Source of the DNA: Gammaproteobacteria bacterium
GTDB taxonomy: Bacteria > Pseudomonadota > Gammaproteobacteria > VBWC01
NCBI GenBank assembly: GCA_023266115.1
Contig: JAHFRU010000001.1
Coordinates: 378,377-442,376 of the forward strand
Length of the DNA: 64,000 nt
Direction of reading: 5' to 3'
Part shown: piece by piece, positions 40,313-50,207 of the stretch
Layout of the letters: every line of letters starts with the position of its first letter
How positions within the stretch are numbered: position 1 is the first letter of the stretch
The notes under the pieces: model-generated
What the model was told of the DNA's origin: nothing
Seen by the model: the letters and a program-made list of their open reading frames with translations, nothing else
Databases searched by the model: none
Program-made: the position numbers and the translations under genes

Positions 40313-42346
40313 ATGCAACCTGGACACAAAGCCGCTCAACTCGTCCCGAACACAGTGTTGTTCTGCAAACGCCCGTGGCGTATCCCGGCCTTCGCGCTTA
40401 CTGCGGCGCTGATACTGACATTTATCTGGGGGTTCTACCTGATACGGGGCGCGATGAACGAAGGCGAGGTGGAACTGGAGGAATTCGCCATTCGCGGTTT
40501 CTACCAGGAATCAGCCAATCCCGACATCCAGTTTCTCTACGAGGCGATTCCACCGGCGGTGGTCGGCATCAGCGGACCCGGCATCAATTCCGGCACGCTG
40601 GCATCGGGCGCGATCGTCGGTTCAGGCGGCTATGTATTGACCACGTTGCATTCGGTAGTGGAACTGCCGGCCATCAATGTGATGGTAAAAACGCCCCAGG
40701 GCGTCAAGCGGTATGACGCAACGATCGTCAAATCGATGCCCGATCATGACATCGTTTTACTGAAGATGCTGACGCAGGATCGCTTCCTCTATCTGACGCT
40801 TGCGGATACGCAGGTGTTGCAGACAGGGGATTCGGTATTCGGTTTCGGGCAGGGTGTTCAGGGGAATGCGCTGGTCAGACCCGGATCGTTGACCGGTATC
40901 AACATGACGATCCAGCCGGAGACGGTCCGTGTGTCGCACTTGCTAGCCACCAATGCCATTTACACCTGGGAGCAATCCGGCGGGCCGCTGGTAAACGGAC
41001 GTGGTGAACTGGTCGGCGTCAGTATTGCCGTGACTCGTCCCAACGGCACTGTTGAAGGATTTGCTGTTCCGTCGCATGTGATCATGGCGCATTTCCAGGA
41101 TGTACTTAAATTCAAGCTCAGCAAAGGCGCGGTTGCGCCAGCGCGCGCGCCGGGTCCGCAGGCGGCGGGGATGGGGGCCAGTAATGCGCCGTCCGTGGTG
41201 CAGGTCGCCGGCATGGTGTCACCGGCAGGCTTCGGTGGCATGACCGGCGGGGCCGCCGCGTGGTGGGCCAAGGCGCAGGCGCGGGTTTCCGGTAGTTCCG
41301 GTCCGCTGTTCGGCATGAACATCGCGGGCAATAATCCCGGTGTGCCACCTATGGCGGGCGCCGTGAGTGGCAATCCAGCGGCGGCGGCGATGATGCTGGA
41401 CCCGGGTATTTCCGCGGCGATTCTCGATCCGGAACATCTGCTCGGGCCGCGCATCGGTGGACATCCGCTCGAGAACATCCTCGGGCTGGCGTTGCTGGCA
41501 TTAATTGCCGGTATTACCGGCGGCATGATGACCATGGGTGGCGGGGTCATTCAGGTCGCCGGCATGATGGTATTTTTCGGTTACGGTATGTACCTGATCC
41601 GCCCGGTAGCCTATCTGACCAATATCTTTGTATACGGCGCCTCAGCCTATCGTAACCATAATGCAGGCCTGGTGATGTGGGATAACGTTCGCGCGCTTGC
41701 GCCGTGGGCAGTCGTGGGTGTCGTCGTCGGGTATTTCATCGGCAATTCGGTCACCGAGGTTGTGATTTACTACATGCTCGGCATTTTTGCATTGCTGATG
41801 GCAATCAAGGCGTTCATGGAGATTTTTGTCGACGATCAGGAACATATCCTGGTCAAGGACCCGGGTGATGCGCGGCGCGCCTCTGATGACGAAATCATGG
41901 ACGATCTGCTGGCAACGGGGAATGGCGATCAGGATGAGCAGGTATCGTTCATCGGCACACCGGAAAACGCAACGAGGCATGCGGTACTGGGACTGCCGAT
42001 GGGCCTGATCAGCGGTATTCTGGGTATCAGCGGTGGCGTGGTCGAGGTGCCGTTGCAGCGATATCTCGGGAAAGTGCCCCTGCGTAACGCGATCGCGAAC
42101 AGCTCCGTGCTGGTATTCTGGGCATCGGTCGGCGGCGCCATCGTGGCATTTTCGCATGGCATCAGCACCGGGCTGATCGAGTGGCAGACCCCTATTACAC
42201 TCGCGTTGATCATGATCCCGGGCGCGTATTTCGGTGGCATCCTCGGCGCTAAATTGATGAAGGTGTTGCCGATCGTGGCGTTGAAGTGGTTCTACATGGC
42301 CATCATGTTGGCGATCGCGGTCAAAATGCTTTTCTTCCGTCCATGA
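40313..42346 (+). CDS. mamO: MamO-like: HtrA-type protease domain fused to TauE/SafE-like transporter domain
   Basis: N-terminal protease-like domain (TTLHSV, DHDIVLLK, EQSGGPL) and C-terminal GGVIQVAGMMVFFGYGMYLIRPVAYLTNIFVYGASAYRN... Confidence 0.93.
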   Translation: MQPGHKAAQLVPNTVLFCKRPWRIPAFALTAALILTFIWGFYLIRGAMNEGEVELEEFAIRGFYQESANPDIQFLYEAIPPAVVGISGPGINSGTLASGAIVGSGGYVLTTLHSVVELPAINVMVKTPQGVKRYDATIVKSMPDHDIVLLKMLTQDRFLYLTLADTQVLQTGDSVFGFGQGVQGNALVRPGSLTGINMTIQPETVRVSHLLATNAIYTWEQSGGPLVNGRGELVGVSIAVTRPNGTVEGFAVPSHVIMAHFQDVLKFKLSKGAVAPARAPGPQAAGMGASNAPSVVQVAGMVSPAGFGGMTGGAAAWWAKAQARVSGSSGPLFGMNIAGNNPGVPPMAGAVSGNPAAAAMMLDPGISAAILDPEHLLGPRIGGHPLENILGLALLALIAGITGGMMTMGGGVIQVAGMMVFFGYGMYLIRPVAYLTNIFVYGASAYRNHNAGLVMWDNVRALAPWAVVGVVVGYFIGNSVTEVVIYYMLGIFALLMAIKAFMEIFVDDQEHILVKDPGDARRASDDEIMDDLLATGNGDQDEQVSFIGTPENATRHAVLGLPMGLISGILGISGGVVEVPLQRYLGKVPLRNAIANSSVLVFWASVGGAIVAFSHGISTGLIEWQTPITLALIMIPGAYFGGILGAKLMKVLPIVALKWFYMAIMLAIAVKMLFFRP

Positions 42347-42369
42347 ACTATTGGAAATGATGGGTAGAG

Positions 42370-43473
42370 ATGAAATTCGACGGCTTCTTTCCTGGCGTAG
42401 TTCTGATCATCCTGGCGGTGACCGTGATGTTTGCGTTGTATGGCGATAATTTCGTGACGCGGTCGTCGTCGAACACCGCGTTGCAGGCGGATGGCACGCT
42501 GACATCGGTGCCCGGCATCGGTGTCGGGAACTTTCCGGCGCCAGGTGTCCCGAACGACGCCGGTGCGATTGCCAACATGCAGAACATGAACCCGATGAAT
42601 GCCGCCCATCTGGATTCCGGTGGCAACGCGGCTGCAGTGCAGGCAATGTTTGGGGCGCCGCAACAACCGGGCGGCCCGCAATTTGTCGCGATCGCCAACA
42701 CGACGAACATGGGAATGAACGGTGTCGCGATGGACCCGGGTCAGCCCGCCATGGCGGGGTCGCCGCCGCCAGGCAACGAATTCAACATGGGAATGAACGG
42801 TGTGGCGATGGACCAGGGCCAACCCGCCATGGCGGGATCGCCGCTACCGGGCAACGAATTTGCGCCCGAGGTTCCGCCCAACTTTATTCCGAAAAACATG
42901 GCGGTGGACGAGGCGCACTGGATGGGCATGGATGTGCGTCGGCTCGATAGTGAATTGCGGGGCAAACTCCGGTTTCCCTCCGGTCTTCTCGGAATACTGG
43001 TCGGCCAGGTATCGATGGAATCGTCGATGTCGGGTTTACTGGGTGGCGATGTGATTACTCAAGTCAACAACATCGCGGTGTCAACACTGGAGGAATTCCA
43101 GGCTGCAACCAAGACCGTCAAGGATCTGAAGGAGTCGTCAATGACGGTGTTGCGCAAGACGAATGTGATGGATACCGCAGGGCGTTACCAGGTGCGCGGC
43201 ATGTCTCTGACGCTGCGAACCGATGCGGAACTCGGGTTTGCGCAGCTGGAAGGGGCGCCGATGATTCTGCCGGGCGATCAGCGGCCGCATCCGGATCGTG
43301 GCCCTTGTACCAACTGTCATGCGATTGGTACCGGCTGGGAGCTGACGCCCGATCCGGATATGGTTACGATGAATCCGCCGCCGATCACCAAGGCGCAGGC
43401 GGATCACAAGCAGCAACCGCATCAGGACCGCGGGCCGTGTATCGCGTGCCACATTATCAAGCTGCGTTTATAG
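42370..43473 (+). CDS. mamP: MamP-like PDZ plus double magnetochrome protein
   Basis: PDZ domain followed by CTNCH and CIACH; N-terminal TM. Confidence 0.93.
   Translation: MKFDGFFPGVVLIILAVTVMFALYGDNFVTRSSSNTALQADGTLTSVPGIGVGNFPAPGVPNDAGAIANMQNMNPMNAAHLDSGGNAAAVQAMFGAPQQPGGPQFVAIANTTNMGMNGVAMDPGQPAMAGSPPPGNEFNMGMNGVAMDQGQPAMAGSPLPGNEFAPEVPPNFIPKNMAVDEAHWMGMDVRRLDSELRGKLRFPSGLLGILVGQVSMESSMSGLLGGDVITQVNNIAVSTLEEFQAATKTVKDLKESSMTVLRKTNVMDTAGRYQVRGMSLTLRTDAELGFAQLEGAPMILPGDQRPHPDRGPCTNCHAIGTGWELTPDPDMVTMNPPPITKAQADHKQQPHQDRGPCIACHIIKLRL
42709..42864 (+). repeat. 78-bp tandem duplication inside mamP (NMGMNGVAMDxGQPAMAGSPxPGNEF x2)
   Basis: 42709-42786 and 42787-42864 nearly identical. Confidence 0.9.
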
Positions 43474-43631
43474 GATGATTGACTGGTGTTGATGAGAGGG
43501 ACGCGCGGAATGATATGTCGAGGATCGATAAGGTGGGATTCGGATGCTCCGATAGCAAACCAGTGGTCGGAGTCCGGGTCGGCGGTTGCGAACGAAACTG
43601 ATAAAAATTTACCTGTTGGAGGTAGGACGTA

Positions 43632-44282
43632 ATGACTCAGCGAATGAACATTGGTGACACGGTGGAATTGTACGCAGTGGCGAGCGCCAACGTTGCAAAG
43701 CGGGTGGCTAATGGCATGATCTCGGGATTTCACTCCCTGTTTACGATAGACGAGAACACGCGCGCCAATTTTTACCGCAACAAAGGTCTTGCCTATGCCA
43801 AGAAGAAGGCCTATGCGAAGGCCCTGCCATTGCTGGCGACGCTGCATCAGGAGGACCCGGAAGATCCAGAAATCACGCTGTATCTGGGCATGAGCTATCT
43901 CAAAACGGGGCAAATCGAAGACGGGGTCGCGCTGCTGGAGGAGGCTCAGGCGACGCACCCGGATTCCGTCCGCATCGCGTCGGTGCTGGGTATTGCCTAT
44001 ACACAGCTCGAACAATTCGACAAGGCGGTTTCCCTGCTGGAGCTGGCCAGCGAGCGGAATCCGGAAAATTTCAACCTGAAATACAAACTGGGTGTCGCCT
44101 ACGATCACCTGAAGCAGCATGACAAGGCGATCGAGTGCTTCAAGGCCGCGCTCGAGCTGCGACCGAATGAATCCAAGTTACATCGCGCGATCGGTTTTGC
44201 CTATGAGCTGCAGGGTAATCGCGAGACTGCCGTAGAGCATTACAAGCGCGCGAACGAACTTGAGGAAACGGCGGCGAAATAG
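43632..44282 (+). CDS. mamA: MamA TPR magnetosome protein
   Basis: TPR repeats, mam operon position between mamP and mamQ. Confidence 0.93.
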   Translation: MTQRMNIGDTVELYAVASANVAKRVANGMISGFHSLFTIDENTRANFYRNKGLAYAKKKAYAKALPLLATLHQEDPEDPEITLYLGMSYLKTGQIEDGVALLEEAQATHPDSVRIASVLGIAYTQLEQFDKAVSLLELASERNPENFNLKYKLGVAYDHLKQHDKAIECFKAALELRPNESKLHRAIGFAYELQGNRETAVEHYKRANELEETAAK

Positions 44283-44327
44283 TCGCTAACTCGGGCTCAT
44301 CTGATAAATTACTTGCGGTGATCGTTT

Positions 44328-45176
44328 ATGCCTCAATCATTTGACAGTTACGATGAGCTGGATAACGCCGAGTTCCGGCGCATCCAGCAGCCCGGCGCGT
44401 TACTGCGCGAGCTCTATCACGACGAGCTGAATCCGCCGGCGGTAGTCACCCGGGTGCGTAATCTCAAGGTGATGCTCTGGATCACCGTGGCGGGGTTGGT
44501 GTTGACCATGGCGATCATGGCGATCAAATTCAATCACTTTATCAAGCTGCGAGAGGACTCGATTTCGAAGAAATACAATATGGATGCTTCGTATCAACGC
44601 CGCGCGAATCTTTTCGGTAACCTTGTCAAGCTTACGTTGAGTCACGCCGAACTCGAGCATGACGTGTTTTCGACGACATCGAAGTTGCGTGCGGAAATTG
44701 TCAAGAACTCGAAGATTCCGGACGACGCGAAGACCGATCTGTTAAAACAGTTCGCTGCAGAGGGTGGTGGTGCCGGCGCGGCCGGGGCTCAGGGGTTGCC
44801 GTCGATAGATAAGGGCTTCGCGGAGTCGATGGAAAAGGCGCTGGCCGGTAGCGGCGGGATGGAATCTTCGATCGGCCGGTTGTTGGCGGTTGTTGAGCAG
44901 TATCCGAATATCAAGTCATCCGAAACATACAAACACATGATGGATTCCCTGATCGAGATGGAGGATCGCATTTCGCTGAGAACGGTCCAGTATCACGAAG
45001 CGCTCCGTATGTATAACCAGGAAATCAGCCGTTTCCCCTGGAAGATGCTGGCAGACGTTACGGGGTTCTCGCGTATGGAGTATGTTCATATGTCGTTCGG
45101 AGGCTCGGATAATCCGGTCCTCGAGCCCGAGCTGTACAGGCAATTGATACCTGCGACGCCGGAGATAACAAGATGA
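44328..45176 (+). CDS. mamQ: MamQ-like LemA-domain protein
   Basis: FNHFIKLREDSISKKYNMDASYQRRANLFGNLVKLTLSHAELEHDVFS LemA-like helices. Confidence 0.92.
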   Translation: MPQSFDSYDELDNAEFRRIQQPGALLRELYHDELNPPAVVTRVRNLKVMLWITVAGLVLTMAIMAIKFNHFIKLREDSISKKYNMDASYQRRANLFGNLVKLTLSHAELEHDVFSTTSKLRAEIVKNSKIPDDAKTDLLKQFAAEGGGAGAAGAQGLPSIDKGFAESMEKALAGSGGMESSIGRLLAVVEQYPNIKSSETYKHMMDSLIEMEDRISLRTVQYHEALRMYNQEISRFPWKMLADVTGFSRMEYVHMSFGGSDNPVLEPELYRQLIPATPEITR

Positions 45177-45424
45177 TCTGGACAGCCCTGGTGCGCGCCG
45201 GCGCGGTGCTTTCGATGATCGTCGCGGTCAAGGATCTGCATGACCTGTCGACGCGAGAGATCAAGCCGCACAGAATTTATAACACGGCCGACGTCGCGCG
45301 ATTTCTGAATACGGACCGGCGTAGTGTCATCAGGTTGCTGCGCGCAGGAGAAATGCGTGGCAAGCAGGTGGGTGGGAACTATCGGGTCCCCGGGCAGGCG
45401 ATACTGGAATATTTGCACAAATGA
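45173..45424 (+). CDS. mamR: MamR-like helix-turn-helix/excisionase-type protein
   Basis: IYNTADVARFLNTDRRSVIRLLRAGEMRGKQVGGNYRVPGQAILEYL; overlaps mamQ and mamB. Confidence 0.88.
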   Translation: MIWTALVRAGAVLSMIVAVKDLHDLSTREIKPHRIYNTADVARFLNTDRRSVIRLLRAGEMRGKQVGGNYRVPGQAILEYLHK

Positions 45425-46353
45425 GATACGAACGTTGCAAGCTATGCCGGGACGAGGTCGTGTGGTGGGCGTTATTCGTCAACATCGGCTTGGTATTTTA
45501 CAAGGGCGCCATGGGAATCATTACCGGCAGCGCGGCCCTGGTGGCAGATGCCGTTCATTCAGGCGCTGACGTTGTGGCAACGTCGGTTACGTTATTCAGC
45601 CTGAAGCTGTCGTCGCGACCCCCGGACGAGGATCATCCCTACGGTTACGGAAATATCCAGTACATTTCGTCGTCGATTGTCGGGCTGATTCTGTTCTTTG
45701 GCGCGCTGTATATCATGTACGAATCGCTGCACGCGATTATTATCGGCAATCTCTCGTCCCCCAACGCCTTTGCGATGCTCGGCGCCGGCGTATCGGTGCT
45801 GGTGAATGAGTTGATGTTTCGTTACCAGGGTTGCGTAGGCAGGGAGAACAACAGCCCGGCGATCATTGCGAACGCCTGGGACAATCGTTCCGATGCGATT
45901 TCCTCGGTCGCCGTGTTGATCGGGATCGTGTTCGCGGTCTCGGGATTTCCGATCGCCGATGAGATTGCGGCGATTGGTGTCGGAGTTCTGGTTGCCAAGA
46001 TCGGCATCGAACTTAATATGGATGCGGTGAAGGGATTAATGGATTCGTCGGTCGATATCGACGTGCTCAGGGACGTCTATCGCATCGCCAAGGAGCATCC
46101 GAAGGTTGACGGTGTCTGCTATCTCAGGGGGCGGAATGTCGGTGAGGATACCCATCTTGATATCAACCTCTATATCAACCGCGGCATCAAGGTCAGCGAA
46201 AGCGACCGGATAGCGGCGGAGATCCGGCAGCGGATATTCGATGAGATTCCCCACGTGCGCGATGTTATCGTTTCGGTGACGCCGGTCGAGGCAGGTCAGA
46301 AGCCACGGCGGAGTTTCCGTCGCAAGGCGTCCGTGCCTGCGATGGCCGAATGA
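45421..46353 (+). CDS. mamB: MamB-like cation diffusion facilitator
   Basis: N-terminal CKLC, GSAALVADAVHSGADVVATSVTL, DHPYGYGNIQYISSSIVGLILFFGALYIMYESL. Confidence 0.95.
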   Translation: MRYERCKLCRDEVVWWALFVNIGLVFYKGAMGIITGSAALVADAVHSGADVVATSVTLFSLKLSSRPPDEDHPYGYGNIQYISSSIVGLILFFGALYIMYESLHAIIIGNLSSPNAFAMLGAGVSVLVNELMFRYQGCVGRENNSPAIIANAWDNRSDAISSVAVLIGIVFAVSGFPIADEIAAIGVGVLVAKIGIELNMDAVKGLMDSSVDIDVLRDVYRIAKEHPKVDGVCYLRGRNVGEDTHLDINLYINRGIKVSESDRIAAEIRQRIFDEIPHVRDVIVSVTPVEAGQKPRRSFRRKASVPAMAE

Positions 46354-46399
46354 CACCGGCGAGTTTCGTCCAAGTATAACGACGTTCGGTTGTAGAGAG

Positions 46400-47059
46400 A
46401 TGAAGCCGGAGCAGTGGATCACCAGCCTTGGTATTATTTTTGTAATCGGGCTTATCATTGGAGCCTTGCTGCCGGATAATTTCTGGGACCGTCAGCATCA
46501 GGGCAATCGCAACGTCGTCGGGCATCGCCTCGCGCATGTGGTTCAAGACGCCGGTCCGGTAGATGCGCCCCAGGCGCCTGACACGCAGCAGCCGGCCGCT
46601 GTCCAGGCCGCATGGCCACAAACGAGTACCACTCCGGACGCGACGGGTGGTGGTATGCAGCAGTTTTCAGGGGTGGCCACGGCGCCGGCCGCGCCGGTCC
46701 AGGCAAGGAATATCGCTGCGGTCGGATTAGTCCCCTTTGAAGCCGGAACCACCCGCCGCTACGAGGGCCAGGTTCAGCAGATTATGGTGCGCGGTGCGGA
46801 TGTGGACTGGAGCCAGGTCCATGTCGTTGTCGCGGACCCGGCGGGAGCGGCGCGCGAGATCTCGCTGGCACCGGACTGGTACCTGCTGTACTTGGGCTGC
46901 ATGGTGAACCCGAACACGCCGGTAGCGGGGATCGCCTTTCAGTTCGACAGAGTGACGTCCAATCCGGTCCTGTATGCAAAGGACATCGTCATCAGTGGCC
47001 GGAAGTGCCAGCTGCGCAATGATGAAGGCCTTGCGCTCTGGTCCAATCAATTAAGGTAA
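46400..47059 (+). CDS. mamS: MamS-like magnetosome protein
   Basis: Single N-terminal TM, C-terminal EISLAPDWYLLYLGCMVNPNTPVAGIAFQFD; mamB-S-T order. Confidence 0.85.
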   Translation: MKPEQWITSLGIIFVIGLIIGALLPDNFWDRQHQGNRNVVGHRLAHVVQDAGPVDAPQAPDTQQPAAVQAAWPQTSTTPDATGGGMQQFSGVATAPAAPVQARNIAAVGLVPFEAGTTRRYEGQVQQIMVRGADVDWSQVHVVVADPAGAAREISLAPDWYLLYLGCMVNPNTPVAGIAFQFDRVTSNPVLYAKDIVISGRKCQLRNDEGLALWSNQLR

Positions 47060-47078
47060 CTTCGGGAACGCACGGGGC

Positions 47079-47627
47079 ATGCGTTGGCTGGCAAATCTTG
47101 CGCACAATCTGGCGGCGAATCCGACCGTAATTTTTTTCATCGTGCTTATCGTCGCCGGTCTTTTGTGGAAATCGTACGGCGAGCGCATGGTCGGCGGTAA
47201 TCCGGCCTTATCCAGTCGGGTCGCCGCGGGTGTCTTTCAGGGCCGTATACCCGGTCCCGCGGAACAATCGCTGACCGAGTCGGTGCGGAACACGGTGAGC
47301 CCGCGTCGCGAATACCGGTTGATGACGATACGTCATATTCCACGTATCGCGCCGGGTGAGCCGATGCCACACCCGTTTGTCGGCGAGTGCACTAACTGCC
47401 ATTTGATCGAGGGCGGCCCGCCGGCCGGCAGCCAGCCGATCACCCCGGTGGGTGAAATGTTACAGAGGGCCTCCGAGGTCAAGAAACTCGGTCCACCGAT
47501 CCTGCCCACGTCGCAGCGGCCGCATCCGCCTGCCGGCCGCTGCATTAAATGCCACGATATCGTTGTGCAGGTGCCGGTTGAAAAGAAAGAAGATGGCTTG
47601 CGATGGGTGTTGAACGGAATGCCGTAG
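47079..47627 (+). CDS. mamT: MamT-like double magnetochrome protein
   Basis: N-terminal TM, CTNCH and CIKCH. Confidence 0.92.
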   Translation: MRWLANLAHNLAANPTVIFFIVLIVAGLLWKSYGERMVGGNPALSSRVAAGVFQGRIPGPAEQSLTESVRNTVSPRREYRLMTIRHIPRIAPGEPMPHPFVGECTNCHLIEGGPPAGSQPITPVGEMLQRASEVKKLGPPILPTSQRPHPPAGRCIKCHDIVVQVPVEKKEDGLRWVLNGMP

Positions 47628-47727
47628 TGTTTTCATGGCGTGCCGATAGACGAGTCGTTATTATGGAGCGCCATTACGCCAGCAACGATGCCGCACATCC
47701 GACTATAACCTCCGGTCCCGCAACCAC

Positions 47728-48876
47728 ATGACAGACGCCACCGATCAGACTGACCGCTACCGCGCGTCACGTCAGGTTACCATTATCGGAGCGGTCATCA
47801 ACCTGGTGCTTTCCGCGCTCAAAATTGTATTCGGTATCATCGGACAGTCGCAGGCGCTGGTTGCCGACGGGATTCATTCCTTCTCCGACCTGCTGAGCGA
47901 TTTTCTGGTGTTATTTGCGGCCAAGCAAGGCGCCAAGGATGCTGACAGCGCACATCCCTACGGTTACGCAAGAATAGAAACGGTGGCGACCGTTGCCGTT
48001 GGCGGGCTGCTGATTGTCGTGGCGATAGGCATCATCGTCGCGGCGGGGGATCGCATCATGAATCCGGGCATGCTGCTCCATCCAGGCATGCTGGCACTCG
48101 TGATCGCCTTTGTTTCCGTGGCGGCGAAAGAGGCGATTTACCACTACACCGTGCGCGTCGCCAATCGACTCCGGTCAAACCTGCTGCGCGCCAATGCGTG
48201 GCATCACCGCAGTGATTCCGTATCGACGCTGGTCGTGATCGTTGGCATCGTCGGTACCATGGCGGGACTGTCGTATCTCGACACCATCGGGGCGATTATT
48301 GTTGCTGTGATGATCGGCAAGATGGGCTGGGAGCTGGGCTGGCAGAGTATTCGCGAGTTGATGGATGCCGGCCTCGATCAGGACAAGGTAGCGCAAATCA
48401 GGGGCACGATACTCGCGGTTGAAGGCGTGCGCGAGCTGCACCTGTTGCGCACGCGGCGCACCGGTGCCAACGCGTTTGTCGACGTGCATATCCTTGTCGA
48501 TCCCAAGGTGAGTATTTCGGAAGGGCACCAGATATCGGAGACCGTCTCGACAAGGTTGACGAACTCGATCGAGGAAGTCGGTGACGTGACGGTGCATATC
48601 GATCCCGAGGATGATCAACAGGTGCGCGCCAGCCTCGCGCTGCCGTTGCGCTCCGAGGTACTGCGAAGGCTGCGCGGGCAATGGCAGGGTATCGACGAAA
48701 TCAACGCGATAAAAACCGTCACATTGCATTACCTCGGTGGCCGATTGCATGTCGAGATCGTGCTGCCATTATCGGTGGCAGGAACGGTTGAGCGTGCCAC
48801 GACACTGACCGAGCGATTGACGACGGCAGCGAACGCATTACCGGACGTTGGTAGCGTCAAAATACTGTATCAGTGA
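47728..48876 (+). CDS. Third cation diffusion facilitator, mamV-position, FieF-like with extended C-terminus
   Basis: QALVADGIHSFSDLLSDFLVLFAAKQGAKDADSAHPYGYARIETVATV; HHRSDSVSTLVV; extra ~75-aa C-terminal domain. Confidence 0.88.
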   Translation: MTDATDQTDRYRASRQVTIIGAVINLVLSALKIVFGIIGQSQALVADGIHSFSDLLSDFLVLFAAKQGAKDADSAHPYGYARIETVATVAVGGLLIVVAIGIIVAAGDRIMNPGMLLHPGMLALVIAFVSVAAKEAIYHYTVRVANRLRSNLLRANAWHHRSDSVSTLVVIVGIVGTMAGLSYLDTIGAIIVAVMIGKMGWELGWQSIRELMDAGLDQDKVAQIRGTILAVEGVRELHLLRTRRTGANAFVDVHILVDPKVSISEGHQISETVSTRLTNSIEEVGDVTVHIDPEDDQQVRASLALPLRSEVLRRLRGQWQGIDEINAIKTVTLHYLGGRLHVEIVLPLSVAGTVERATTLTERLTTAANALPDVGSVKILYQ

Positions 48877-49460
48877 ATGATGGGGGCGGTGGCACGTGCG
48901 CCGGGAGTCATTTGACGCGGAACGCAAGCGCATGAAATGAGTTGGGCTGGCATCCTCATTTTCGCGTACAGCATCCGGTATCGAAACAAAAAAGTCGTCG
49001 TCCGATGATTAAAGAAAGCGCTCAAATCAGCCGTTATTTTCTTGTCCGTTTCTGACTGGCAGTCCTTTGCTGCGACAGAGTTTACGCCAACGCTGTTCGT
49101 GTTTGTTGTGCCGAGGCGTCGCAGTTTTTCCGGCAAGGTAGTTTCGAAATCGGCGGGGTTCCTGAATGATAGTAGTTATCATTTGCCGTGGAGTAATCGA
49201 TGATGCCGATGCAGGTACTTTTGCTTGAAAAAATCCCCTGGTTGTGGAAGGCTACGCGTAGGGAATTCTCTTTTATTTGCGCCGCGATCGATACGGTGAA
49301 TGTAACGAAATCGAAGTGGCAACAGACAAGGATAAAGATTGTAAGTTTGAAATTGAAAGATGCGCACCATCAGGATTTTTTTGTAACAGTTTTTGTTTCG
49401 AGTCGCTGACGGTTTGTCACGACAACAGAACAAAAGATCGAGCAGATAAGGAGGTGTAAC

Positions 49461-50207
49461 ATGGCGGCAGATAATATCGCGGTGGCCGGTGCCGGAATGG
49501 TGCGTAGAGAACTGGAGAACGAGGCAAACCGTCAGGCCATGGGTGCTAACGCCATGGCTCGCGGTGGTGATGCTGCCCAGGGTAATGCGATGGCCGGCAA
49601 CGCCGAGAACGTACGCGAAGCCGCTGAAGGCAAGGCCGTGGTCGGCAAGGCGATGGGCGGGAATGCCGAGAATGCCCGTGAAGTCGTCGAAGGCAAGGCG
49701 CTGGCGGGCAAGGCGCTGGGTGGCAAGGGTGCTGCTGCCGGAAAGGCCGCCGCCGGTAAAGGCGCGGCATGCCAGGGCGCGGGAATGACGACGATGAAAG
49801 GTGGTGCAGGCGTGAACGCAGCTGCCGGCAAGGGCAGCGCACTGGGCATGAATATCACGTCGACCGAAGCGACCGCCGGTGCTTCCAAGGCGGCGAGTTC
49901 GGGTATGACGGCCGCGGGCAAGAGCGCCGCATCCAAGGGTGCAGTCGCCGCCAAGACCGCCGTATCTTCCGGTGGTGCTACCTTGAAGACCGCCGCGGCT
50001 GGTACGATCTGGACCGGCAAGGGCGCCAGTCTGGGCCTGGGTCTCGGACTTGGCATCTGGGGCCCGATCATTCTCGGTACGGTAGGGGCGGCCGCCGTTT
50101 ACGGTTATGTCAGAAGCCGTAAGTCGGAAGAAATGCAGAATGAGGAAGAGTCCGAGTTGCAGTCGGCTCTGGATATGGAAGACCAGCTGGTGAGGACACA
50201 GGAATGA
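49461..50207 (+). CDS. mms6: Mms6/MamD-like magnetite crystal-associated protein
   Basis: C-terminus GTIWTGKGASLGLGLGLGIWGPIILGTVGAAAVYGYVRSRKSEEMQNEEESELQSALDMED matches the Mms6 pattern; GGAGGTG Shine-Dalgarno. Confidence 0.88.
   Translation: MAADNIAVAGAGMVRRELENEANRQAMGANAMARGGDAAQGNAMAGNAENVREAAEGKAVVGKAMGGNAENAREVVEGKALAGKALGGKGAAAGKAAAGKGAACQGAGMTTMKGGAGVNAAAGKGSALGMNITSTEATAGASKAASSGMTAAGKSAASKGAVAAKTAVSSGGATLKTAAAGTIWTGKGASLGLGLGLGIWGPIILGTVGAAAVYGYVRSRKSEEMQNEEESELQSALDMEDQLVRTQE

Noticed and set aside
48877-49460. Possible extra gene (e.g. mamU or mamD) in the gap between the third CDF and mms6
   Set aside because: No convincing ORF with family motifs; frames are short and interrupted, so treated as intergenic/promoter
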